From NCBI GenBank assembly GCA_900708905.1, contig CAADRB010000001.1, forward strand, positions 5,735,224 to 5,799,223: 64,000 nt of DNA. The letters run 5' to 3'. Made by a program: the position numbers and the translations under genes. Shown here piece by piece: positions 13,401 through 25,879 of this stretch. A model generated the notes under the pieces. That model was given only the letters and a program-made list of their open reading frames with translations, was not told the origin of the DNA and did no database searches. How positions within the stretch are numbered: position 1 is the stretch's first letter; each line of letters starts with the position of its first letter. Source of the DNA: Hymenolepis diminuta. Its lineage: Eukaryota > Platyhelminthes > Cestoda > Cyclophyllidea > Hymenolepididae.

Positions 13401-15046
13401 ACATGAAATAGCTATGAAGTAAATAATGATAGTCAACTTGTATTACCATCTTTTTTTCAAAATGTTTACCAGATTGTAGGTAAAATGTCCTCCAAGTTAC
13501 TATTTTTGTGAGAAATAAAACAAACTGACTTGACTGATTTAAAACATCACTAAACTTTCGTATCATCAGTAAATAATTCTTTCCTTATGAACTTCTGTTT
13601 ATTACTTTGCGGTGGATACATTTAATGACAGTTAAAATATAGAATGACACATAAAAATCAAGAGATTTTGGATTTAAATTTGCAAGAGGTTATTAAATTA
13701 CCACTAAAATTGCAAAAGTAGTTATTTACTGATATTTAAACTGTCAAAATTAAAACTGAGCATCGTTTTTCCTTTTTAACATTGTTCATGTCATATTTTA
13801 CTCAAATTAATTTTGACGCAACTCTACAGTATTACAGATGAGTGAGTTTTAAGTAAAACAGTCAAACGGTAATGACAATGAGTGTCAAGAATACATATGA
13901 CCGGTTTCAGAAAAGCATAAGCTGTCGAATTTTTTCATTAAAAGCTGAATGGTAATTAGAAATGCATCCACAATGGTTGTCAGTTTTTCTGTCAATACAA
14001 GCCAGTTGAGGTGCATGTTTGGCGCTCATTTTGAGCAAATTCTAATAAGCTCTCTTAGGTTACTTACACTAGAGTCAAATTATTGCAACTTATTATTTAT
14101 TTTAAAGTTTAGAGTAGTTATTCAGTCTCCAGAGAGAAGAAAATCTAACCAATGGAGACTAGTTCAGACACTTTTTTATGTCATCTTAGGACTATTTGCT
14201 TCACTCTTTTTGGTTAAAGCAGTAAATGACAGTTATTAGACTGCCATAATTTGTCAGACAACAGAACAATCCACGAACAATGAACCAATGAGCCAACTGT
14301 CACGCCGTGTGGTAGAGATGATGTAGAGGTGACATGATGATCACCTAAAATAATGTTATATTTTCTGAGTATGATAAAGCACTGTTTCGTCCTCCTACTA
14401 AAATGGCAACGAAATGAAATTAGTCAGTTGTCTAATAAGCTATGGATTTTTACACGGAAACCAAGGGTGGTGGTCTTAGAATTTGAAGATCAACACGCTA
14501 GGAACAGGAAAATCTACCTAAAAAATAAAAGCATAAAACTCAAAAATCAAATAACACTTTTATATACTCTTATTTATTTTAAATTTCTAAAAGAAAACCC
14601 CGCCTTTAGCCCTGAATAGACTATATTGCTGCTCTAAACTTTCATAAGCTTTCCAAAATGTTGTATATTGCCTTGGGTTTCATCACTGTAAGAGAATGAT
14701 TTTCAAATAATCAATGAAGTAGTCTATTTGTTTTTCGGCAAAATCATTGATAAAAATCTATTTCATAAAGTTACGGACTAAATAACGGCAATTTTGTTAA
14801 TAGATAGAGTTAAAAAATATAAATGATACATTTATAAAAAATTTTTGTTGTTTCCTATATTTTGCCCTTTTTTCACAAGTTTTGAAACAAAAAAATGACG
14901 GTTTTACACAAAAAATTCTTTATTTATTGCAAAAACAGATGGAAGACACCACATTAAGGTATGGCGATAGCTTGAAATTCAAAATGGAATTTTTTTATGG
15001 AAAATAGTGCACTTTTTCAACGGCATTTTTATGTTTATCAGATAAT
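10440..15046. other. No gene supported
   Basis: AT-rich. Frames at 12804, 13949 and 14353 have hydrophobic or charged stretches but no ATG, splice sites or motif that would decide. A possible donor (minus, GAG|gtaagg near 11490) has a weakly coding-like lead-in. Confidence 0.4.
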
Positions 15047-15551
15047 NNNNNNNNNNNNNNNNNNNNNNNNNNNNNNNNNNNNNNNNNNNNNNNNNNNNNN
15101 NNNNNNNNNNNNNNNNNNNNNNNNNNNNNNNNNNNNNNNNNNNNNNNNNNNNNNNNNNNNNNNNNNNNNNNNNNNNNNNNNNNNNNNNNNNNNNNNNNNN
15201 NNNNNNNNNNNNNNNNNNNNNNNNNNNNNNNNNNNNNNNNNNNNNNNNNNNNNNNNNNNNNNNNNNNNNNNNNNNNNNNNNNNNNNNNNNNNNNNNNNNN
15301 NNNNNNNNNNNNNNNNNNNNNNNNNNNNNNNNNNNNNNNNNNNNNNNNNNNNNNNNNNNNNNNNNNNNNNNNNNNNNNNNNNNNNNNNNNNNNNNNNNNN
15401 NNNNNNNNNNNNNNNNNNNNNNNNNNNNNNNNNNNNNNNNNNNNNNNNNNNNNNNNNNNNNNNNNNNNNNNNNNNNNNNNNNNNNNNNNNNNNNNNNNNN
15501 NNNNNNNNNNNNNNNNNNNNNNNNNNNNNNNNNNNNNNNNNNNNNNNNNNN
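15047..15551. other. Assembly gap (505 N)
   Basis: Run of N with AT-rich unique sequence on either side. No repeat match across the edges was noticed. Confidence 0.99.
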
Positions 15552-15845
15552 CGATTAATGGCTTCTCAACTTTTTGTTCTAACAAGTCACGTGAGTCATT
15601 GCTATTCGTCACAATCGACTAATTACTCGCTATCATACTTACATCATCTTTAATGTCTTTCTTACTCAAACGACAAAAAACCTAGAAATACGGTACTGAA
15701 ATAAGTAAATATGCCACATTAATGTCATTCTCAAAGCTGTAATTTTCATATGTCTGATCTTTTGCGATAAGTCTGCTTGGAAAAGCTGACAAGATATGAT
15801 GATAATGAAAGGCGTCCTTATAAATATAAAATGACTTTTCTTCGC

Positions 15846-16366
15846 TTATTGATTCAACTTTGCAGCCAAGTGTTTGGTATAATAAGGCATGTCGGAGCTC
15901 ATATTCTGAATCAAACCATGACCCACAGGAAGCACTGACCTCAGAATGTGATTAATAAACACATAGTAAGATTTATGGAGCCGGAAGAAACCGGGCATTG
16001 TAAGTGACTTTAAAATAAGACACAATGTAAACAATCTGATTTTCTAATCAAAGAGAGGGAGTGATGCAAAGCATGAAGTAGGAAGGGCCGCAGAAAAAGA
16101 GAAGTTGACTGAAGGATTTGAATATTGGCATTAACTAGCAGACATTGGAGACGAAAGAGACGAGTAAATGAGTTGTAGAAAGAAACAACATAATATTCGG
16201 ATCTGGAGAACGATTGTATCTGTGTAAAAATGAATAAAGCATTGGTAGACATTTGAGAAAATAAAATACCGTCAGTATCTTGTTGAAAAGGTAGGTGTAA
16301 AGGCATAGCAATTAATGAGTTGAAAACGGAGGGGAAGTTTTGTCTGTCAAATATTTGAATCTCCAT
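15846..16366 (-). CDS. Hypothetical minus-strand coding pieces
   Basis: An ATG-started 118-codon frame (16366-16010) includes IFTQIQSFSRSEYYVVSFYN and is followed in a shifted frame by a stretch with an acceptor-like tcttattttaaag before SLTMPGFFRLHKSYYVF, ending ...HLAAKLNQ (about 16016-15846). Both are more protein-like than the surrounding AT-rich DNA. They could be two exons or a frameshifted pseudogene. No domain is recognised. Confidence 0.28.
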
Positions 16367-16369
16367 GGG

Positions 16370-19190
16370 AGTTTTGAAAGGCAGATCAATGAATGGATGG
16401 CGATAAGATCTGGTTAATTAAGAGCGCTTCTGATATTCTTCCAAAAGCCTTAACGTATTCCTCCAAAAGACTCAACCATCTAAAATTCATGAAAATTCCT
16501 CAAAGTTGCATCATACAGTTTTATTCAAGCAAATGACCTTAAATTATTTAATTATATGGTAATATTTTTGCACATAAACTACGAAAAATTTACTTGAGAT
16601 GGCTACTGAAATAAGATTTTTAACAATTACAAATTTAAAATTGAACTCAGGTGTGGTACTGCTAATTGACCTGGAATTTGCCTAGAGTTAAAGCTTGATT
16701 TAATATTTTGATATCACCCATTTAAGGTTGTCTTGCTTTGTCTTTATTTAATACAAAAATGATAACGAAAATAATCGTTTCTCAGGTTTTCTATTTACCT
16801 ACAGAAAAGAGGGTACGCCTGATGGAACCAAAATACAGCCAGTTCATGTCAGACAAATCAAACTCACTACAGATAAATTACTTGTATATCACTTAGAACA
16901 TGTTTTTCATAAACTTGCCGACAGATACGAGGAATACTCCAAATTCATTTGTGTGAATTATTGCCAAATGTTTCAAATAACGGTGAACTTTTTCCCCGAA
17001 AATATGCAAATTAATCTATACACATTTAAGAAGTTCTGTTTTAGTCTACCCATCTAAGGTGAACTAAAAAGAGACGTTTCTTCTTTTGCTCTTATTCGCT
17101 TTTAAGATGTTTTAATTTCTCACACAGGTTGCAGCTCACCAAATAATACTAGATAGTAAAAGGGGGAGATTATGATATTACCTTTTATTAAAAAATTTAT
17201 TAAAGAAAATTCAAAGACAAAATAGAGTATATATGCATATATCGAATTAAAGGTCATTAAAGTTGCACGATTTGCAGGTTCAAAGAGTACGAAGACAACT
17301 AAGTCTAGTTTAGCCTAATGATTTTTGTTCCATAAACTAATTTAATAATTTAAATAGGTGAATCTGCAATTGACCTTGATTACAGTCTGTTTAAACGCCC
17401 TGACTCAGAAAAGTTGAAGCATCTTGACTTTAATTATCTCTCTGTTATTTTCTCTCATTAAACGCACACCCGTCTTCGATTATGGATTACCTAATACCTC
17501 GGAATTAAAATGCATTTGAAAAATATTACTTCATAACAATTTTATTTTGCAAGTGAAAGTACGTTCTTATGAAGAAAGCTTGTTAAAGCTTTTTTTACAT
17601 TCCCATCTGTAATAATAAAAATCGCTGATTTTGATAGCAAAATTAATGTCATTGGTCCACACTTTATTTTATTTTAATGGGTATAATAAAATCGACTCAA
17701 TAATATAAATGTGACTAGAGTAGCAAATTTTACTAATGAGCAATCTTTCTTTAAACTTCATTCAGGGCAAATAATACATGCAGAAGTAGCATTACTTCTT
17801 ATTCAAATCACTACTGATATTCCAAAGGTAGATTTGATTCATTTCTCTCATTGACTGTTTGCTTTGAAATATTATGCCAAATTTAGATTATCTTTATAAA
17901 TGTCATACATCAAACAAATTACCGTTGCCATCGTAAATAATGACGCGTTAACTTCTACATATAAATGCATGAATATCAATGTTATAATAACAGGCTTTTT
18001 TCTAATGCAAATACTGAATGATGATACCACTTGAGGTAAAGAAAATGACCCTTATATTGGAGGTGGGACGTATCTTACATGACCTGTTAAAATCAACACT
18101 GAAATTGGGAAATCCTAACTGTCTCATTTATTTTGACTTCTCTTTCAAGATGCACGTTGGACTTGGGATACCCATCAACATTTGGACATCTGCTGATAAG
18201 CCCGCCCCAGCTATGATTTCCCATATCATCTATATGTAGCTCACAATTTACCACTCTTACCTTAAAAATTCATAAAATCACATACAGTATACATCACTGA
18301 AACCATTTCTATATTCTTTCTCCCCTATCTCCTTTATTCGTTTTTCGAGTTTTGACTGCATTTTGACAGCACTCAACTCCTGTTATTCAGATTTCTGACA
18401 ACACCGATTTGCTGTTGTTAGGTGGTAGCAGTTGCGGGTATTACAACATACAAGCAGTTTCATGGGCTCTTTAGAAGCGCAGCGTTTAAAGCTCCCGTCT
18501 ATAAAGCTAGTGTTTATTTGGCCTCATCCAGCTAGCGGAAGTGGGACTACACAGATTAAGTTTGTGTGAAAGAATTGTAGAATATTCCCTGCTATTTTTC
18601 ACAAAGGTGGCTCTCTAATGATATCTCCTGTAAGAGATGAGCGCTAGAATATCTTCCTAAATCCTTTGTGTTAAAAGTTAAAAAATACCCAAATCAAGGA
18701 CTCTGTGAATCAAAAAACTGGTAAAAAATGAAAACAATTAAAAACTGTTATGTGGTGAAATTTGTTTAAAGACAGCATATACATCAGCAAAATAAGCCAA
18801 GGAATAATTTCCCAAAATGTTATTACTTATTTTTGGAGTTTGTTGGGATAAAAGAACAATTTTCATATGTTAGAAATCTTTTCATTTTCATTCATCACAA
18901 AGAACAACCAATAATTTTATTTCATCAAGTGAAATCACCACCGACATTCCAGAACTGCATCGAAAACTTCAAACTATGAACTCAGTCGCCTAACCCCCAC
19001 GTGCGTTATTGTAAGTCATTAAGTATATTAATGATTAATAAAACTAATTGATTTAGTTAAGTAAGACATAAATAAAATACCTCTTCACAATAGGACTACA
19101 AATTATTGGCTTCTCACCTTGAAATCTTAATTAAGAATCCACTATGTAATAGTCAGAATTTACTGTAACCGCCAAATTTAATTTATCACA
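16370..19190. other. No gene seen
   Basis: AT-rich DNA downstream of gene D. The frame at 18018-18239 is not convincing. Confidence 0.5.
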
Positions 19191-19198
19191 ATGCAGTG

Positions 19199-19204
19199 TT
19201 TATT
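19199..19204 (-). promoter_or_regulatory. Gene D polyadenylation signal overlapping stop codon
   Basis: The minus strand reads ATG TAA TAAA, so AATAAA uses two bases of the stop codon. The 3' UTR would be only some 15-30 bases. Confidence 0.5.
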
Positions 19205-21423
19205 ACATTGTTTTGTTTTGTTTCTGTTTCGGATAAATAGAAACTAGTGCATCTACGAGATAGGCAAGAAAAGAAAGGGTAAAATTTAACCAGGGATCCA
19301 AATCACCAGATTGGTCAATTTCCTCCTTGTACGGATCAAAGTCATCTTTATCGGTTGCATTTCCGATTTCTATTTTAAACCTTTCGTAGTGATATTGATA
19401 ACACTCATCCAAATCGATAGCTTCATACTCCGCTGCCAGAATTGTGCATTCTTCCACAGCCCGGAGAGCCGGATCGGCGCGCTTTACCTAAAAATCAAAA
19501 TGAAAATGAATTGGAAACGGCACCTCGAAAGTATACTAATTTATAAAGTGCACTTTTGGTCACTACACTAAATTGGTCACCTAACAATAACTTCACGTTA
19601 ACTGACTGATGCACTTTTTCTCTCAGTGTGCCTTATTTATTTTAATTTGAATTTCTCTTACTTCTCCAATCAAATTATTTGGTTTTGTTGATGTCATCCC
19701 GAGTGTTGGATCAGCCAGCTTACACGATGAGGCCATATCATAACTAGTCCATAATCTATAGGAACATGCTTAATATCTGAAATCAGCGGGTAATTTGAAT
19801 GTTCTCACAAAGTCTCCCTCGATAACCAAACGCAAATCACGTCGAAATGCCAGAAACACACTTTTACGTTACCATCTCTCTAATTTCCAGACCACTGGTG
19901 CTAGGGTTAAATAATGTCCCAATTAATAAACAGCATAAATAAGACTCTTTGACGATCAAGACCCCAACAGTTACTTCATTTGCTCTTATTCAGTCTGAGT
20001 TATCATACGTTTCATGATATTGGAAAGAATCATGCGTGCATTAAGAGGGATATGTAAACTTATTATATCCGGTACTATGGTACAATAATTTTGAAATTCC
20101 ATATATTTTAGCAGAAGGAAGATTAATTAAAATTATATTAACCATTCTCCAATTAGCGGTTTTAAAATAAGATCGATAGATTAAAAAATATGTTTTTATA
20201 ACGTAAATTTGCATAACTACAGGGAAAAAATAATATGTATACATGATAATCTTTATTAAATTCTCAAATTTAAAATTTAATTTTTATGGCATTTTAAATA
20301 AAATATATAAGATGCTCAAATCATGTAAAATGAATTTTTCTAATTAAACTTTGTGCAAGTTTATTATTATGAAAAGAAATATTCCGAATTTTCGCAATCC
20401 TTACTGATAATAAAATGAGATTCAAACAAAGAAAAATTCATTTGTGTTAAAAATTTTCACCCAACCAGAACCAGCAAAAGTAAATTGCGATTTATTTATC
20501 CATAAAATATGTTTGATAATAAATATTTTTTCATGTCAGATTATTTCACTTTAATGATATTTCATTAAAATGTTAAGCTTTTAATAATGGATGCCATATA
20601 AAAAAACATTCATAGAGGCGGCATATGGAATACATGATATGTTAATAACGAGGTAGAGGCTGAGGAGTCAAAAGCCTTGCTAAATCTGGATGTCGAATGT
20701 GTTGAATTGCCTTTTTGAAACATTGGCAGTCGCAAGGACCTTTCCTGACGATACATTTTATGATCAGGGCTCACTGCAAAGAAATTTTGACATGTGGTCA
20801 TGTATGAATATTTCATTCCGTATTTTGCAAATAATAATTTCTTTCTGTCATTTTAATTGTATTAATTGTAAGCAATGTTAACTATATGCTGTATTTAAAG
20901 ACAAATTCAACGCAGAATAAAACAGAATCTGACGGTATCTAGTGAACAATTATTTCGATGTAGAATAAGCACAGTAATCCTTATTAACTACTCACGGCTA
21001 TGAATGGATAAATTTCAAAGATCGAATCATAAAAACTGGGCTTTAAAGCATATAGACATTATAAAGTGAATTTCCTTATCTTCGAGAGTGCATTAATGAA
21101 TAGTTCGGAATTCAGATGAATTTTAAAAACAATATTACTTTAAAAATACATTTGATAAAACCCCAATTTCCTACATAAAAAATATTCTTTGTTGCTATAT
21201 TTGTTGTTTACGTACTATCTTCTATTCAAAATTGTATTACTTTAATCATTTTGTCATAATTAAAAAGTTACGTAATTGGGTAGAGCATGTAGAGTATTAT
21301 ATTATACTTCTGAATAGTGACAAAATAAGGTTAAATAAAGAGGGTATTTAAAAAAATGAAAACAAATCTCACCTTTGCATTGACTGATACAACAATAGCA
21401 ATTAATATCGGAATGCTGATCAT
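19203..21423 (-). CDS. Gene D: divergent acidic member of the secreted family
   Basis: Minus-strand gene: exon 1 21373-21423 (17 residues, MISIPILIAIVVSVNAK) and exon 2 19203-19487 (94 residues and stop), phase-0 intron of 1885 bases (donor AAG|gtgaga, acceptor atttttag|GTA). Exon 1 is a compact signal peptide. Exon 2 begins VKRADP, so a dibasic site follows the signal. It is rich in Asp and Glu, has cysteines at exon-2 positions 14 and 29, three N-glycosylation sequons (NAT, NFT, NKT) and a hydrophobic helix before IYPK near the end. Compared with A, B and C it is about 33 residues longer and lacks SSxRVD; kinship rests on the shared promoter, the phase-0 two-exon plan and IYPK. The stop codon overlaps AATAAA. 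Joining the exons is an inference; exon 2 alone is also a good open frame. Confidence 0.72.
19488..21372 (-). other. Gene D intron
   Basis: GT-AG intron, AT-rich, no feature seen inside. About three times longer than the introns of A and C. Confidence 0.6.
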
Positions 21424-21452
21424 CGTTTGAAACAAAAATTTTGCAAGAAACT

Positions 21453-21511
21453 AACTGATCGTCGATCATACTAACACCCTTTATAGCCCTCATGCTGTAA
21501 ATGATTGGCTA
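21453..21511 (-). promoter_or_regulatory. Gene D core promoter: CCAAT, TATA and initiator
   Basis: Minus strand: TAGCCAATCA (21511-21502), then TATAAAGG starting at 21485, 26 bases on, then TCAGTT (21458-21453). The A of TCAGTT is 29 bases after the TATA start, the standard distance for a transcription start, and TCAGTT fits the arthropod initiator consensus TCA[GT]T[CT]. The predicted 5' UTR is about 33 bases. This is the most complete promoter of the four. Confidence 0.78.
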
Positions 21512-21519
21512 ATAACTAT

Positions 21520-24015
21520 AATTAAATATGATCTATGTGCTGAGCTGTAGTATAAAACTATTTATAAATTTTACCTGAATTATAAATATTGGTGAAGATG
21601 ATACAATAAAATGATTTAAAAGTTCTTATGCTAAATTGCTGAAGAAGGAAAATTAACGGCACAAATACTCACCACTATATCAGGGAATTTACATGTGCAA
21701 GTAGAACAATTTTTAAATAACTTAGCTCAGTTTAATTTAAATTTAAAAAACCCAGGTTTATTCGATCAAAAAGTGTTAATTTAGCTGTTTTTGGGTGACA
21801 TTATATATTACAATTTGATAAATCGGTCCCCGGGCTAATAGGTGAGGGAGTATTCGCGATATCTAGGGCTTGTTCATAAATTAATTTAACAGAATGGCTG
21901 GTTCTTTATCTTTTAACAGGCATAAAGAGGGATATAACGACAGTGGAAATATTTTTGACGTAGCAGATCTTACTAGAGTCCACTCGAGGTGAGGATAAAG
22001 TCTTATATTTTTAACAGTACTATGATCAAAAATTAAGCGAGTGCTAAATTCAGCAATAGGGACGAAAAAAACGAATTAAAACCCTTTCCATTATTCTCTC
22101 CAATTGAGTTTTCATAAGGATTCACTTCAGGCTCTCAGCAAGTCATTCTTTCTCTGGCATATGGATGAGATCAGATATTAAATATAAAGAAATATTGAAA
22201 GCAAGACTAAATTCTTCTGGTATGAAAGAAGAAGGTCAAGTATAAGTGGTTTATTAATGTTGATGATTTGCTGATGCTGTGGCCGATATGGGAGATGTGA
22301 TTTCTGTCTTTGAATGGTAAATGAAGATGAGATTAATGATTTCCGAGATATCTCCAGCAGGATGGCAGCAGATTTGTGATTAAAGATCCTCTTTTGATCA
22401 CCAAATAGCTTTAGAAAGTGATTTCATTAATTCAATTGACCTTGCCTTAATTTTACGCTATAATTTTTGGCGTTTTTTTTATTAAGCATGGAATAAATTA
22501 TGTTAAAGAAAGGTGATAAATTCAGATGGGGGAGCTACATGAACGGTTAAGAACATAGTAGAACCAAGAAAGATCCCATTAGAGTTGATTTCTCTGTACT
22601 TTCGATAGCTCTACCACAGATTCCTATTTCAGTTAAAAAACTGGCTGTTCAGGGCAATCTAATAAATTTAGTAGATTTATTTAGTACTTGGTGATATTGG
22701 AATCGGTATCCAGATACGGTGCACTAATTTTCCGTTGATGTGCAATTTAACATAATCACACCTCTCCTTTGCATCATTATAAGAGGTAGAAGAAAATTAT
22801 TTTGTACTGAGAATACTTTGGCTTGTTCTAAGTATTTGATTAAGGTGTATATTTTGATCTTATGGACGATGGTGATATATTGAAGGAAGTGATTGGGTAA
22901 CAAAATTAATTTATCCCGTTCGACGGAAATGTTCGCGAACAAGTTGTTGAAGTAAATATTTAATGAAATGGTCATCTAATATCAACAGAGGCGCATATCG
23001 GGAAAGATAATTTGATTTTTTTGTAGCAAGTCGTTGCATGCAGGCTTCTGACTTGGTAATTTTTGATGAGACGATGCCATTTCTGAGGAATAAATACGTT
23101 TACACAAAGTTGAAAATGTTAAATTGTCTACGGCTTTCTGGTGCAACCTTCTGTCGTTACGAGTATTTGGAACAATTCTGGCAGATATAATGCCACATAA
23201 TTAACAGATAGATTAAAAGAGTAACATATATATATATTTATTTAATTTTTTATTTATATTTCTTCAATACTTAGATCCAAGAAATACATACTATTTTTCT
23301 ACCTTTTCAGATATTTGTTTTAACAGGCTTGCAACAAAACTTGGTTCTGACTTTGGACATGATATATAGGTAGTTTTTATCGCCCTTGCCTCCTTGTAAC
23401 AACAAAAGCATCCAGGAATTGGGTACGTAAATTTCCTTGTTGTCCATTAAGTTTGTAACAGGCTTATCACGAAAAAGAATTCAGTTTTTACCTACAAAAT
23501 GCACACATGACTGACGATCTTCTGCCAAAATTCCTGTCAAATGGAGTTTTATGCCTAATATTTTTGAATGTTTTAATTTTGAGGTAATGTTAAAACAAAG
23601 TTCCATTAATCATAATGGATATTTCTAAGCTATGAACTTTAATAACACTAATTTATTATTTTGGTCGATACAAAATTACTTAAAAAACAACTTATTACTG
23701 GGATCAAAATAAAAGTTTCCGTCGTTAAAATGTGACTACAAGTCTTTCAAGACCTTTGCAGAGATTATTCTGCAGAATTGTAATCAAAATGCATATTAAA
23801 AATAATATTAGTTTGATTATAAAGACAATTTAAAATTTGTGAATTTATTGTTTATTGATCACTTATAATGTTTAATACAGGTAAACATTTCCTATTTAAC
23901 TGCATTGCGTGGAATTACGCAGTTATTTCATAAACTTTGTCGCATTTTGCAAGAGTGTCAATTTGTACAAACAATATTTCCATCTTGGATTAGCAAGATT
24001 ATTGCAGATAATAGA
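21520..24015. other. No gene supported
   Basis: From about 22100 to 23150 the base composition is a little more mixed and short minus-strand pieces look faintly coding, possibly an old retroelement, but no motif could be named. Confidence 0.4.
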
Positions 24016-24019
24016 AAGA

Positions 24020-24320
24020 AGTTGAAAGGCTTAATTTTGAGTAGCAATTGAAATCAGTTACCGAAAGGCTAACGAATGATAGAGGGGGGGGGAGGTGTCA
24101 GAAGTTTACTTCATTTGATCTTGACATTTTGATTGTATAATATTTACTGAAACGGCTGGTCTATTTTCCAAACCTTAAATGACATGGTTCGTGCTCAGGG
24201 TCGATTCCGCCACTTCAACTCAATTTTCTTCCGAAGAATGATAGAGCAAGATGATTTTATTTGATTTCTAGCAGCTGATATTCGTAAATCGCAGAAATAA
24301 GAAATAGAAATATTAAGATA
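24020..24320. repeat. Old diverged repeat, copy 1
   Basis: Aligns by eye with 25030-25385 in three collinear blocks: gTAGCAAxTGAAA...AAGG...AATGA, CTTCATTTGAT...ATATTTACT, and GCCACTTCAA...TTCTTCC...AGCAGCT. It contains a short G run (24084-24092). Probably an old transposon or intron duplicate. Confidence 0.4.
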
Positions 24321-25029
24321 GCGGAGCTAAATACGCGGTGTTTACTCATGTAAAATAACATTCAATATGATGCATTTTATTTCTTTTAAGTCGGCATGTC
24401 ACCAACTTATGAAATTCAATTTAGATTTTAGAAAAAATGTCATTTAGTTAAATTTAAATAAATGAATTTTTCAACTATTCAGTGCAAACAATATTTAAAA
24501 AATACTCCGTATATCCAGGTCGAATCAGCAGTTTACCGGGAAAAATAAAGAACAATGACGCAACTTGTGGTAAAGACCTCTAATAACAAAGTTAAGTCGT
24601 CAATAAATTTTGCAATTATTTTTAGAAGTCAGTTAATATAATAAACACAATTATACGACCATTTTATTTTATTCATTCAAAGAGCTCTCTTGACGTATGA
24701 GTTATTTAGAACTCCACCATTGAATTCACCTAAAAATTCAGAGCCAAACCAATTTATAATTGCAGAGAATATTTAACTTTAGCTATTAGAATAGAGATAA
24801 CATTTTCAATATTTTGACCAAATTTTCAAATTGGTCAACTAGTTTATAAATTTCTGTCGAATTGAATTTGAAATAACTCAGAAATTTAGGAAAAATAGAA
24901 AAATTTTGTCATTAGAATATCAGAATTAGAGAAGCCAGACTATTTATATTTTATTTTTCATTGACAACTCATTCTTAAATACTTTGTTCCTTATTATTAA
25001 TTATAGGAGTATAAAAAATATAATGCTTA

Positions 25030-25385
25030 TTTGTGGGTAGCAACTGAAAACGGTAAACAGAAGGTCCAACCAATGAAGCAGATGTTGGTTCAAAAAGATC
25101 ATGAGAGAAATGTTAAGGTATGAAGGAGTCTTCATTTGATTTTTTGGACTTGAGTTGCAAAATATTTACTAAATGGGTGGCTCAAGTTCAAATATTCGGA
25201 TTTCATGAATTGCCTCTGGATTGCAACAAGTGCTTTTCTATAGTACCAGGTGCATTTTGATTGGCTTTTAAACGACGGTTGTCGGTTTGCCACTTCAATT
25301 TAGTTTTTCTTCCAATAGCTGAGCAAAGATATTTTACATGATATTCAGCAGCTTACCGTCTTAACACAGCGATAGCTATGACACT
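25030..25385. repeat. Old diverged repeat, copy 2
   Basis: Second member of the pair with 24020-24320. On its minus strand it carries a CCAAT/TATA-like pair (25267-25235). Confidence 0.4.
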
Positions 25386-25703
25386 CTCCCTGTTGACACA
25401 CTTCCTTACAATAGAAGTGCAGCTAACTTGCTTTCCCAAAGTAATTTATAATATTCAACACCAGATGTCAAGTTAATTTTGTGGAGCCAAAATCTAATTT
25501 TGAATGCTAATAAAAATTATTTCCTCGTAAACGCCACCTCCAATTTGCATTTGCATCATTTGTTATTTTAATTGTTGAAATTTTTTCCCAGTTTTATAAA
25601 ATTAAAGATAATAATTAATATTTCTGATTTGTTTAACATACGGATTGTTTTGGCAAACAATATTTAGCTGAAAAAGAATATAATTTTATCGGTCAGAAAA
25701 TAC

Positions 25704-25722
25704 TATATATATATATATATAT
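25704..25722. repeat. (TA)n microsatellite
   Basis: About nine TA units. Confidence 0.9.
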
Positions 25723-25879
25723 CGAATCGTAATAAGTTAGGCAGTAATTATTGTCTAATACTATTGAGTTTATTTCAAAAAATTAATTTGAATGATTTGA
25801 ATTATTTATTCCTTAGTTTATAGGCTAAATTTCATTCGTAGATAGAGCTAATGAAGCTCTTAAAATATGCATTTTGCCG

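Noticed and set aside
14995..15653. Long open frames on both strands
   Set aside because: They run through the 505-base N gap and are artefacts.
24195..24220. GGGTCGATTCCGCC resembling a B box
   Set aside because: No convincing A box or acceptor stem around it.
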